Assembly: GCA_900767005.1 (NCBI GenBank)
Contig: CAAFXL010000044.1
Location: 1 to 5,184, forward strand
Reading direction: 5' to 3'
Source: an uncultured Ruminobacter sp.
GTDB taxonomy: Bacteria > Pseudomonadota > Gammaproteobacteria > Enterobacterales > Succinivibrionaceae
DNA length: 5,184 nt
In this document: piece after piece, positions 1-5,184 of the stretch
Numbering within the stretch: position 1 is the stretch's first letter
How the letters are laid out: every line of letters begins with the position of its first letter
Notes under the pieces: model-generated
Seen by the model: only the letters and a program-made list of their open reading frames with translations
The model's database searches: none
What the model was told of the DNA's origin: nothing
Position numbers and translations under genes: made by a program

Positions 1-1
1 A

Positions 2-103
2 GTAGATGTTAACATAAATTTTTATTTGTCAACAGTACCTAATGAAAATATTTTTATCGATTCACACCATTTACAAAAAAAATGTTTTATTAATAAAATA
101 TAA
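2..103 (+). CDS. possible C-terminal end of an upstream gene (partial, unrecognised)
   Basis: A reading frame is open from the left edge for 33 codons and stops at TAA 101-103. Its predicted residues begin VDVNINFYLS and end KKCFINKI. No family is recognisable. In DNA this AT-rich, an open stretch of this length in one of six frames is not rare, so it may be chance. If real, the gene would lie in the same direction as the alpha-galactosidase gene, ending 83 bp before it, and the candidate promoter at 70-99 would overlap its last codons. A start would have to lie outside the window. Confidence 0.2.
   Translation, partial: VDVNINFYLSTVPNENIFIDSHHLQKKCFINKI
70..99 (+). promoter_or_regulatory. 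candidate sigma-70 promoter for the GH36 gene
   Basis: TTTACA (70-75) lies 18 bp before TAAAAT (94-99), each one mismatch from the sigma-70 consensus. The start codon is about 80 bp downstream of the expected start of transcription. The -10 overlaps a perfect 14-bp palindrome, TTTTATTAATAAAA (85-98), and a second 12-bp palindrome, ATAAATATTTAT, follows at 100-111. Either could be a repressor site, but such AT-only palindromes arise easily by chance here. The promoter is predicted by eye only. Confidence 0.35.
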
Positions 104-186
104 ATATTTATTATAAAGAGAAGTTTAAGCTTAGTTTACTTCATAAATTTTTTAGAAAAAGTATCAATCATTAATCGAGAACAAAT

Positions 187-1878
187 ATGAATATTTCTAT
201 TGAACATGTGTTTGAAAGTAAGGAGTATTTTGATGGTGCGGACATTCATTTTAGTCCAAAAACTATCAGTGAATGTGAGTTCATGCTCGGAGTTGAAAAC
301 TCAACTAGTAATGAATTAATTGTTGAACGTGTTCAAGTAGCTGAATTTACCGTTGATGAAAATGCTCCAATCTATATGGAGGGCTATCAAGCACTATCTC
401 AGACTGCAGGAACTATGGGAAATCCCGTAGATATTGGTCGCATTAATGAAGTAAGAGATTATCGCTTGTATGGTGAAGACCATACCGGAACTTATGGTTC
501 CAATTTCTTTATGACCAAAGTTAATGGTCGCTGGTTCTTAATTGGGGCAACAAGCTCTTTTAGAACTGGTCTTGTAATTAATCTAGTTGGCAATAAATGT
601 AGAATTTTTTGGGAACTAGGGTCAATTATCGTTCCACCTTTAAAAGATTACTATGCTGACCATATTTGTTTTATTAGTGATGATAAACGCTCTGAATTAA
701 TGGAGCATTATGCTTATTTAATTAATACTCACCATCGTCATGCTCCAATTATGCCTAAGAGTGGTTGGTGCTCATGGTATAGTTACTATGATAAAGTAAC
801 TGGAGAAGATATCTTAGAAAACCTTGAAGTTATGAAGAATAAGTTTGAAGGGCTTGAATATGTGCAAATTGATGATGGTTATCAGATGCACATGGGAGAC
901 TGGCTAATTGATTCTGATAAACTTGGGATAAAACTTCAAGACTTATGTGAAAAGATTAAAGCAAGTGGTAAGAAGCCTGCTATTTGGGTAGCTCCATTTA
1001 TTGCATCAGAAAAGTCGGAAGTATTTACTAATCACCCAGATTGGTTTATTAAGGGAAGTTTTGGGAATCCATTAAAGGCTGAAAGTATTACTTATGGTGG
1101 TTGGCGCGAAACTCCATGGTATTTACTTGATATGACTATTCCTGAGGTTAGATCAAGAATTACTAAGATTTTTAAAGCTTTTCATAGTATGGGGATTGAT
1201 TATTTTAAACTTGATGCTTGCTATTGGGGAGCAATTAAGGGCTTAAAATATCATACTCCAAGTGTGAGTCACGTAGTTCACTACCGTTTAGGTGTCGATG
1301 CGATTAGACAAGGCGTGGGTTATGATTCTTATATCATGGCTTGTAATGCTCCATTATGGCCTTCTTTAGGTTTAGTAAATGCCTTTAGAATTACTGATGA
1401 TGTAGAGCGTAGCGAAGAACGCATTAAGCAACAGGTTAATGAATTTAGATACCGCAATTGGATGGCAAATCGACTATGGGGTAATGATGTTGATTGTCTA
1501 GTTGGTAAAGCTTTACCAAATCAAAGAGAAATTGAACCAAAATATTACCATATGCTTTTTGCAATGGCAGTTGCTTCTGGGGGACCAATCTTAATTGGGG
1601 ATAAGCTTTCAGATGTTAGTGGGGGAACCTTTAGTGTAGAAGCTATTAATAAACTTGCTAAGGGTTTACAAAGAAGAAAGCCTGCTTACTTTACTGATGA
1701 GAACTTAACTTGTGCTCGTAGTAGTGCAAGTGGAATTGAAGTAGTATTTTCATTAGGTAATAGCGTAAATCTAAGTGAGCGCGACTCAAAACTTGCTCTT
1801 TTAGCTGATCGTTATGTAACTAAGAAGGATAGTTTAGAGCCTAATGATGCAGAAATCTTTATAGATTTCAATTACTAA
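187..1878 (+). CDS. alpha-galactosidase, glycoside hydrolase family 36 (compact form)
   Basis: This 563-residue protein probably releases alpha-1,6-linked galactose from melibiose or raffinose-type oligosaccharides. Residues 1 to about 180 should form the N-terminal beta-sandwich. Residues about 190-500 form the catalytic TIM barrel, with WCSWYSYYD (194-202), QIDDGY (227-232) and IWVAPF (266-271). The barrel also has YFKLD (339-343), where Asp343 is the expected nucleophile, and ACNAPLWPS (385-393). FRITDD (400-405) follows, where Asp405 is the expected acid/base by position. The remainder is a short C-terminal beta domain. Length and motif order resemble the roughly 550-residue Thermotoga-type GalA rather than 700-residue GH36 enzymes. 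No signal peptide is visible, so it should act in the cytoplasm on imported sugar. The ATG at 187 follows a weak CGAGAA ribosome site (176-181). The gene stands alone before a strong terminator, with no transporter in the window. Substrate is inferred from family; other alpha-galactosides are possible. Confidence 0.88.
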   Translation: MNISIEHVFESKEYFDGADIHFSPKTISECEFMLGVENSTSNELIVERVQVAEFTVDENAPIYMEGYQALSQTAGTMGNPVDIGRINEVRDYRLYGEDHTGTYGSNFFMTKVNGRWFLIGATSSFRTGLVINLVGNKCRIFWELGSIIVPPLKDYYADHICFISDDKRSELMEHYAYLINTHHRHAPIMPKSGWCSWYSYYDKVTGEDILENLEVMKNKFEGLEYVQIDDGYQMHMGDWLIDSDKLGIKLQDLCEKIKASGKKPAIWVAPFIASEKSEVFTNHPDWFIKGSFGNPLKAESITYGGWRETPWYLLDMTIPEVRSRITKIFKAFHSMGIDYFKLDACYWGAIKGLKYHTPSVSHVVHYRLGVDAIRQGVGYDSYIMACNAPLWPSLGLVNAFRITDDVERSEERIKQQVNEFRYRNWMANRLWGNDVDCLVGKALPNQREIEPKYYHMLFAMAVASGGPILIGDKLSDVSGGTFSVEAINKLAKGLQRRKPAYFTDENLTCARSSASGIEVVFSLGNSVNLSERDSKLALLADRYVTKKDSLEPNDAEIFIDFNY

Positions 1879-1894
1879 GAGTTAATTTTTTTGG

Positions 1895-1924
1895 AAAGGA
1901 TACTAGACTCTAGTATCCTTTTTT
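1895..1924 (+). terminator. intrinsic terminator after the GH36 gene
   Basis: AAAGGATACTAG (1895-1906) and CTAGTATCCTTT (1910-1921) are perfect inverted repeats around the three-base loop ACT; a slightly opened loop is more realistic. The stem runs into a six-T tract (1919-1924). It starts 16 bp after the alpha-galactosidase stop codon and separates that gene from cvpA. Confidence 0.88.
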
Positions 1925-1963
1925 GATTTTGATCATTTAAAAAATTTATCTCAGTTGTTAGAA

Positions 1964-1973
1964 TGGTAAAAAT
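1964..1973 (+). promoter_or_regulatory. weak candidate extended -10 promoter for cvpA
   Basis: TGGTAAAAAT has the TG of an extended -10 element in front of a TAAAAA hexamer, 25 bp before the cvpA start codon. No good -35 is visible at the right distance. Because a strong terminator lies just upstream, cvpA needs a promoter somewhere in 1925-1990, and this is the best candidate I see. No match to an enteric PurR box (ANGCAANCGNTTNCNT) is visible in the gap. Confidence 0.22.
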
Positions 1974-1997
1974 TTTATTTTAAAAAGAGAAACAATT

Positions 1998-2486
1998 ATG
2001 CAATGGATTGATATTGTTATTTTAGGTATTGTTTTACTTAGTGCTCTAATTAGTGTGGCACGCGGATTTGTAAAAGAAATGCTATCCCTCGTTGCTTGGA
2101 TTGCAGCGTTTTTTGTGACACTTTATTTATATGGTAATTTATCCTCATTAATTACCTTTGTGGATAATAGTTTAGCTCGTAATGCAATTGCGATTTTTGT
2201 GCTATTCTTTGGTACTTTAATCATTATTGGTTTTGTGAATATGACCCTAACCGCGATTATTAAAAAGACGGGGTTAAGCGGAACTGATAGATTACTAGGT
2301 ATGGTATTTGGTGCCGCCCGCGGTATTATCATCCTATTATTTATGGGATCAGTTTTAGTATTCCTTGAAAACATGGATTTATTACAAAGTATCAGTAGAG
2401 AAAGCTGGTATAAGAACTCATTGCTACTTCCTGAAGTTATTAAAGCTTCAAAGATGGTGCTAAATCTTTTAGGACTTATGGATTAG
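1998..2486 (+). CDS. cvpA: CvpA family inner-membrane protein
   Basis: This 162-residue protein has the same length as I recall for E. coli CvpA. CvpA is an inner-membrane protein named for its requirement in colicin V production, and later tied to envelope stress tolerance; its molecular role is unsettled. Four hydrophobic segments are visible, at about 3-20, 30-46, 62-86 and 101-124. Family motifs include RGFVKE (22-27), RNAIAI (61-66), TGLSGTDR (91-98) and FGAARG (104-109). The ATG at 1998 gives the same N-terminus as the family (MQWID, compare MVWID); the ribosome site AGAGA (1986-1990) is weak. In enteric bacteria cvpA is the first gene of the cvpA-purF purine operon. Here it is followed within 25 bp by a strong terminator, so it may be transcribed separately from purF. 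Confidence 0.93.
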   Translation: MQWIDIVILGIVLLSALISVARGFVKEMLSLVAWIAAFFVTLYLYGNLSSLITFVDNSLARNAIAIFVLFFGTLIIIGFVNMTLTAIIKKTGLSGTDRLLGMVFGAARGIIILLFMGSVLVFLENMDLLQSISRESWYKNSLLLPEVIKASKMVLNLLGLMD

Positions 2487-2511
2487 TTTTAGGATTTTAA
2501 ATTTGAAAAAG

Positions 2512-2543
2512 AGCTCTATTAAATTTTTAATAGGGCTTTTTTT
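2512..2543 (+). terminator. intrinsic terminator after cvpA
   Basis: AGCTCTATTA (2512-2521) pairs with TAATAGGGCT (2528-2537) through ten base pairs, one of them a G-U pair, around a six-base loop. Seven Ts follow (2537-2543). The hairpin starts 25 bp after the cvpA stop codon. It should end most transcripts before purF, unlike the continuous cvpA-purF operon known in enteric bacteria. Confidence 0.87.
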
Positions 2544-2559
2544 GCAATTAAATAATATT

Positions 2560-2804
2560 AGCTAAATACATTAAAGAAGCATAGCCAAATACATTAAAGA
2601 AGCATAGCCAAATACATTAATAAACATAGCCAAATACATTAATGAAACATAGCCAAATACATTAATGAAACATAGCCAAATGCATTAAATAAACATAGCC
2701 AAATACAATAAAGAAGCATAGCCAAAAGCATTAATAAAACATAGCCAAATGCATTAAAGAAATATAGCCAAATACATTAATGAAACATAGCCAAATACAT
2801 TAAA
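2560..2804. repeat. tandem array of ten 22-23 bp direct repeats plus a partial eleventh
   Basis: Units start at 2560, 2583, 2606, 2628, 2651, 2674, 2697, 2720, 2743 and 2766, with a truncated copy at 2789-2804. Each begins with close to AGCCAAATACATTAA, followed by about eight variable bases that usually end in CAT. Unit 3 is 22 bp and the others are 23 bp. Units 4, 5 and 10 are identical and contain the palindrome CATTAATG. Units 1, 2 and 7 share the tail AGAAGCAT; units 3, 6 and 8 carry ATAAACAT or ATAAAACAT. Units abut without spacers, so this is not a CRISPR array. The period is not a multiple of three and each unit contains TAA and TAG, so it is not protein-coding. The array fills the gap between the cvpA terminator and the purF leader. 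Its function is unknown: protein-binding sites or a simple slippage-prone minisatellite are both possible. Confidence 0.95.
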
Positions 2805-2811
2805 TTCTTCT

Positions 2812-2817
2812 TATAAT
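2812..2817 (+). promoter_or_regulatory. perfect TATAAT -10 element at the right edge of the array
   Basis: TATAAT lies eight bases after the last partial repeat. At 16-18 bp upstream the -35 position falls inside that last repeat (around 2788-2795, AGCCAA) and does not resemble TTGACA. If used, it would start a purF transcript with a leader of about 210 bases and would place the repeats exactly where an activator or alpha-subunit contact would sit. A perfect hexamer can also occur by chance in DNA this AT-rich. Confidence 0.33.
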
Positions 2818-2956
2818 GTGGTTGAATTATTTTATTTTGAAAGCTTAATTTATTAGATTAAGGAGCTTTAATAATTTATATTGTTGATTTTATTAAATTC
2901 ATAATATAGAATTTACCATATTTTTAAGCATAAACAAAAACATGATTTTTAAAGGC

Positions 2957-2974
2957 TATTTTTTATAAAAAATA
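2957..2974. repeat. 18-bp perfect AT palindrome upstream of purF
   Basis: TATTTTTTATAAAAAATA is its own reverse complement. GC on the left (2955-2956) and GC on the right (2976-2977) extend the pairing with one bulged A. The palindrome lies 60 bp before the purF start codon. It could be an operator, an intrinsically bent A-tract site or a weak RNA hairpin. Its composition is close to background, so function is uncertain. Confidence 0.4.
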
Positions 2975-3020
2975 AGCTTAAGTGTTGGTTTTTTGTTTAG
3001 CAATAACCCCATAAACTCTC

Positions 3021-3026
3021 TAAGGA
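3021..3026 (+). promoter_or_regulatory. ribosome binding site that sets the purF start
   Basis: TAAGGA lies eight bases before ATG 3035. It supports that start over an in-frame TTG at 2993, which would add 14 residues in front of the catalytic cysteine and has no good ribosome site. Confidence 0.75.
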
Positions 3027-3034
3027 TCTTTAAG

Positions 3035-4549
3035 ATGTGTGGAATCGTTGGTATTGTAGCAACTTCTCCTGTTAATCAGTCATTATATGATGCATTGACT
3101 GTACTGCAGCACCGTGGTCAGGATGCAGCTGGTATCGTTACAATTCATGATGGAAAATTTAAACAGCGTAAGGCTAATGGTTTAGTAAAGGATGTATTTG
3201 AAACTAAGCATATGTACCGTTTAAAGGGTAACATTGGTATTGGTCATGTACGTTATCCAACTGCTGGTTCTTCATCTGCTGCTGAGGCTCAGCCTTTTTA
3301 TGTAAATAGTCCATATGGTATTGCCTTAGCTCATAATGGTAATTTAACTAACGTTGAAGAATTAAGAGAAAAGTGCAACCAGATTCACCGTCATGTTAAT
3401 ACCACATCAGATTCTGAAGTTTTATTAAATATTTTTGCTCATGAGATTTTAGCTTGTGATAGCGGTACTTTAACTCCAAATGATATTTTTAAAGCTGTAT
3501 CAAATGTAAATGCTCAAGTTCGTGGAGCTTATGGTGTTGTATCACTAATCATTGGTGTAGGTTTAGTTGCATTTAGAGATCCTCATGGCATTAGACCATT
3601 AGTTCTTGGTGAAAGAACTGGTGAACATGGTAAGAAAGAATACATGATAGCTTCTGAAAGTGTTGCTTTAGACGTTCAAGGCTATAAGTTACTTCGTGAT
3701 GTTGCTCCTGGTGAAGCAATCTTTATTACTGAAAATGGTGAATTATATTCAAGCATTTGTTCAGAACATACAAGTTTAAATCCTTGTATTTTTGAATATG
3801 TATACTTTGCTCGTCCTGATTCAATCATTAATGGTGTTTCAGTATATGCTGCCCGTGTTCACATGGGTACTTTCTTAGGTGAAAAGATTAAGCGTGAATA
3901 TCCAGATTTAGATATTGATGTAGTAATCCCAATCCCAGAAACCAGCTGTGATATCGCAGTACAAATCGCTAATATCTTAGGCGTTCCATATCGTCAGGGT
4001 TTTGTAAAGAATCGCTATATTGGTAGAACCTTCATTATGCCTGGTCAAAAGCAGCGTAAGAAGAGCGTACGTAATAAGTTAAACCCAATTCCAGCTGAAT
4101 TTAAGGATAAGAAAGTATTACTAGTTGATGATTCTATCGTTCGTGGTACAACTTCTGGTCAAATCGTTGAAATGGCACAAGAAGCTGGTGCTAAGAAGGT
4201 TTACTTTGCTTCAGCGGCTCCAGAAATTAGATATCCAAACGTTTATGGTATTGATATGCCATCAAGTAAGGAACTAATTGCTTATGGTAGAACTGTTGAA
4301 GAAGTTAGTAAGTTAATTCATGCTGATGGTTTAATCTATCAATCACTTGAAGACTTAAAAGAAGCAGTAAGAAGAGAAAATCCTGAATTAAAGGAATTTG
4401 AATGCTCAGTATTTAATGGTGAATATATCACTAACGATATTGATGAAGCTTACTTACAGTTTATTGATAAGTTACGTAATGATGATGCCAAGGCTGATAA
4501 GGCTTGGAATGATTCAACTGAAAATCTTGAGATTTATAACGAATCATAA
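3035..4549 (+). CDS. purF: amidophosphoribosyltransferase (glutamine PRPP amidotransferase)
   Basis: PurF makes 5-phosphoribosylamine from PRPP and glutamine, the first committed step of purine synthesis, in the cytoplasm. The 504-residue product opens with MCGIVGIV; after Met removal Cys2 becomes the N-terminal nucleophile of the glutaminase domain (about 2-235). Other glutaminase motifs are LQHRGQDAAG (24-33), HVRYPTAG (71-78, Arg73), AHNGN (99-103) and NTTSDSE (122-128, Asp126). The phosphoribosyltransferase domain follows, with VIPIPETSCDIA (297-308) and the PRPP loop VLLVDDSIVRGTTS (361-374, Asp365 and Asp366). There is no propeptide and no sign of the iron-sulfur cysteines of the Bacillus type; it closely matches the roughly 505-residue enterobacterial form. 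ATG 3035 is chosen because Cys2 must be at the N-terminus and TAAGGA precedes it. A small gene follows 36 bp downstream without a terminator between, so the two are probably co-transcribed. Confidence 0.97.
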   Translation: MCGIVGIVATSPVNQSLYDALTVLQHRGQDAAGIVTIHDGKFKQRKANGLVKDVFETKHMYRLKGNIGIGHVRYPTAGSSSAAEAQPFYVNSPYGIALAHNGNLTNVEELREKCNQIHRHVNTTSDSEVLLNIFAHEILACDSGTLTPNDIFKAVSNVNAQVRGAYGVVSLIIGVGLVAFRDPHGIRPLVLGERTGEHGKKEYMIASESVALDVQGYKLLRDVAPGEAIFITENGELYSSICSEHTSLNPCIFEYVYFARPDSIINGVSVYAARVHMGTFLGEKIKREYPDLDIDVVIPIPETSCDIAVQIANILGVPYRQGFVKNRYIGRTFIMPGQKQRKKSVRNKLNPIPAEFKDKKVLLVDDSIVRGTTSGQIVEMAQEAGAKKVYFASAAPEIRYPNVYGIDMPSSKELIAYGRTVEEVSKLIHADGLIYQSLEDLKEAVRRENPELKEFECSVFNGEYITNDIDEAYLQFIDKLRNDDAKADKAWNDSTENLEIYNES

Positions 4550-4573
4550 ATTAGTGCTTGATTGGATAAATTT

Positions 4574-4577
4574 GAGG
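4574..4577 (+). promoter_or_regulatory. ribosome binding site for the small gene after purF
   Basis: GAGG lies eight bases before ATG 4586. It supports that start over an in-frame TTG at 4562, which would place this ribosome site inside the coding region. Confidence 0.7.
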
Positions 4578-4585
4578 TAACTTAT

Positions 4586-4816
4586 ATGGCCAAAAATTGT
4601 TCTTTAGATTTAATGCAGGAATTTATTGATAATATTACTGATGAAAAACATCTAGAAAAGGTATACCAAGAAGCGATTGAAAGAAAGTGGAAACTTGGAA
4701 TTGCGGTTTATCAAATGGATGAAAAAGGCCTATATGAGTTAAAGCCAAATGGCGAGAAAGTTTATTCAAAAGAAGAACCAAAGTATAAAAGAAAGAAATT
4801 TGTTTGGGAAGTTTAG
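4586..4816 (+). CDS. small protein of unknown function, 76 residues
   Basis: I do not recognise this protein. It has no signal peptide or membrane segment and should be cytoplasmic. Residues about 6-38 look helical and charged (LDLMQEFIDN, then EKVYQEAIERKW). Residues 38-62 look like short strands with turns (GIAVYQMDEKGLYEL, KPNGEKVY), and the tail 62-76 is lysine-rich (KYKRKKFVWEV). There is one cysteine (Cys5). A good GAGG ribosome site, sensible protein composition and a terminator just after the stop support a real gene. It lies 36 bp behind purF with no terminator between, so it probably shares the purF transcript. That placement does not prove a purine role. An alternative is an unrelated lineage-specific gene that landed behind purF. 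Confidence 0.72.
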   Translation: MAKNCSLDLMQEFIDNITDEKHLEKVYQEAIERKWKLGIAVYQMDEKGLYELKPNGEKVYSKEEPKYKRKKFVWEV

Positions 4817-4845
4817 TAAAAGCTTTTTAAACTAATTTGGTTATG

Positions 4846-4874
4846 AGCCTCACTTTTTAATGGGGCTTTATTTT
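4846..4874 (+). terminator. intrinsic terminator of the purF unit
   Basis: AGCCTCA (4846-4852) pairs with TGGGGCT (4861-4867) over seven base pairs, one G-U, around an eight-base loop. TTTATTTT follows. The hairpin starts 30 bp after the small gene's stop codon. The opposite strand lacks a T tract after the hairpin, so it should work mainly for the rightward transcript and not for the converging minus-strand gene. Confidence 0.75.
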
Positions 4875-4888
4875 GATTAAAGAAGGCT

Positions 4889-5184
4889 TTATCCTTTAGC
4901 TATTTCATTTTTAATCATGTTTTTAAGAATGGTTAATGTTTCTTCTGAGAAATTATCATTAGGAAAAACTATAATATTATCCTGAACCTTTTTTAAAATC
5001 TTAATATGTTTTTTAGTATTATCTAAGATTAAAGATAGGTTACTTTGGGCTATAACTTTAGGCATAAGAGCGTAAGATCTATCATATCTTCTAATAATAT
5101 CGTCAGTTGGTATGTTATGTCCGCCTTCTAAAACTCGTTCTTTAACCCTAAGATCTCATAAAAAGTAACACTATATCATTCTCG
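4889..5184 (-). pseudogene. zeta-toxin-like P-loop kinase, C-terminal remnant with frameshift, cut by window edge
   Basis: On the minus strand an 88-codon frame runs from 5155 to the TAA at 4891-4889. It contains RVKERVLEGGHNIP, then DDIIRRYDRSY, and later LILDNT. RV..RV..GGH.iP..vI.RRY and a late DN(S/T) are the signature of the C-terminal half of zeta-toxin-like kinases (COG4185 type), which bind ATP and are thought to phosphorylate UDP-sugars or related substrates. Immediately upstream this frame has a TGA (5158-5156). The preceding family segment appears in another frame as NDIVLLFMRS (5180-5151), ending at TAG 5150-5148. The family usually has about eight residues between the hydrophobic strand and RV..RV. 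Only about four can be accounted for here, so a small out-of-frame deletion is likely. The Walker A half lies beyond the window. A sequencing error near a contig end is the alternative. Confidence 0.66.

Larger units (their letters stand above)
2818..3034 (+). other. AT-rich purF leader region without a gene
   Basis: No convincing reading frame, RNA gene or known riboswitch is visible here. A second promoter candidate is TTGTTG (2881-2886), 18 bp before TATAGA (2905-2910). An AAGGAG sequence (2860-2865) resembles a ribosome site but has no sensible start codon or frame behind it. The most regular element is a perfect 18-bp palindrome at 2957-2974, listed separately. I see no match to the enteric PurR operator (ANGCAANCGNTTNCNT). 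Confidence 0.5.

Noticed and set aside
2123..2374. 83-codon minus-strand open frame inside cvpA
   Set aside because: It lies wholly within cvpA, whose length and motifs match its family well. The antisense product has no recognisable features and no ribosome site was seen.
2560..2804. CRISPR array
   Set aside because: Units are contiguous with no unique spacers, there are no cas genes in the window, and variation is confined to positions within the 23-bp unit.
2560..2804. Plasmid or phage replication iterons
   Set aside because: The unit length is near that of iterons, but there is no rep gene, no DnaA box was seen, and the site lies between two chromosomal housekeeping genes.
2560..2804. 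Repetitive peptide gene
   Set aside because: The 23-bp period shifts frame at every unit, and TAA and TAG in each unit (with TAA on the reverse strand) close the frames quickly.
2860..2902. Short leader peptide behind AAGGAG at 2860-2865
   Set aside because: The first plausible start (TTG 2881) is 15 bases away, too far for the ribosome site, and gives only about seven codons with no purine-related logic.
2993..3034. 14-residue N-terminal extension of PurF from a TTG codon
   Set aside because: PurF needs the cysteine after the first Met at its N-terminus, and the ribosome site TAAGGA at 3021-3026 points to ATG 3035.
4398..4580. 60-codon plus-strand frame overlapping the end of purF
   Set aside because: It is an alternative frame of the conserved PurF C-terminus, and its product reads like an out-of-frame translation.
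4562..4585. Eight-residue TTG-started extension of the small gene
   Set aside because: The GAGG ribosome site at 4574-4577 would be inside the extension and is ideally spaced for ATG 4586.

Overview
The window looks like chromosome of an AT-rich gammaproteobacterium. The main reason is that CvpA (162 codons) and PurF (504 codons) match my recollection of the E. coli proteins closely in length and motifs, and cvpA precedes purF as in that class. The genus cannot be fixed from the sequence. AT-rich gut or host-associated lineages such as Succinivibrionaceae, Orbaceae or Pasteurellaceae all fit.

Layout. Positions 1-186 are AT-rich upstream DNA with a plausible promoter, and possibly the last 33 codons of an unrecognised gene. 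Positions 187-1878 encode a compact, cytoplasmic GH36 alpha-galactosidase, closed by a strong hairpin terminator (1895-1924). Positions 1998-2486 encode the membrane protein CvpA, followed by a second strong terminator (2512-2543). Positions 2487-3034 hold no gene. They contain that terminator, an array of ten 22-23 bp direct repeats plus a partial eleventh (2560-2804), a perfect TATAAT at the array edge, and an AT-rich leader with an 18-bp perfect palindrome. Positions 3035-4549 encode PurF. A 76-codon protein of unknown function (4586-4816) follows 36 bp later, and a terminator (4846-4874) ends this unit. On the minus strand, 4889-5184 carries the C-terminal part of a zeta-toxin-like P-loop kinase with an apparent frameshift near 5150. 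It runs off the right edge.

How the parts relate. cvpA and purF belong to the purine biosynthesis regulon in enteric bacteria and are normally co-transcribed there. Here a terminator and a repeat array separate them, so purF probably has its own promoter. The GH36 gene appears to be a single-gene unit for internalised alpha-galactosides. The zeta-like remnant converges on the purF unit and marks the start of an accessory-type region.

The best candidates for something undescribed are the 23-bp array placed between cvpA and purF, and the small gene behind purF. There is no clear evidence of a new multi-gene system.
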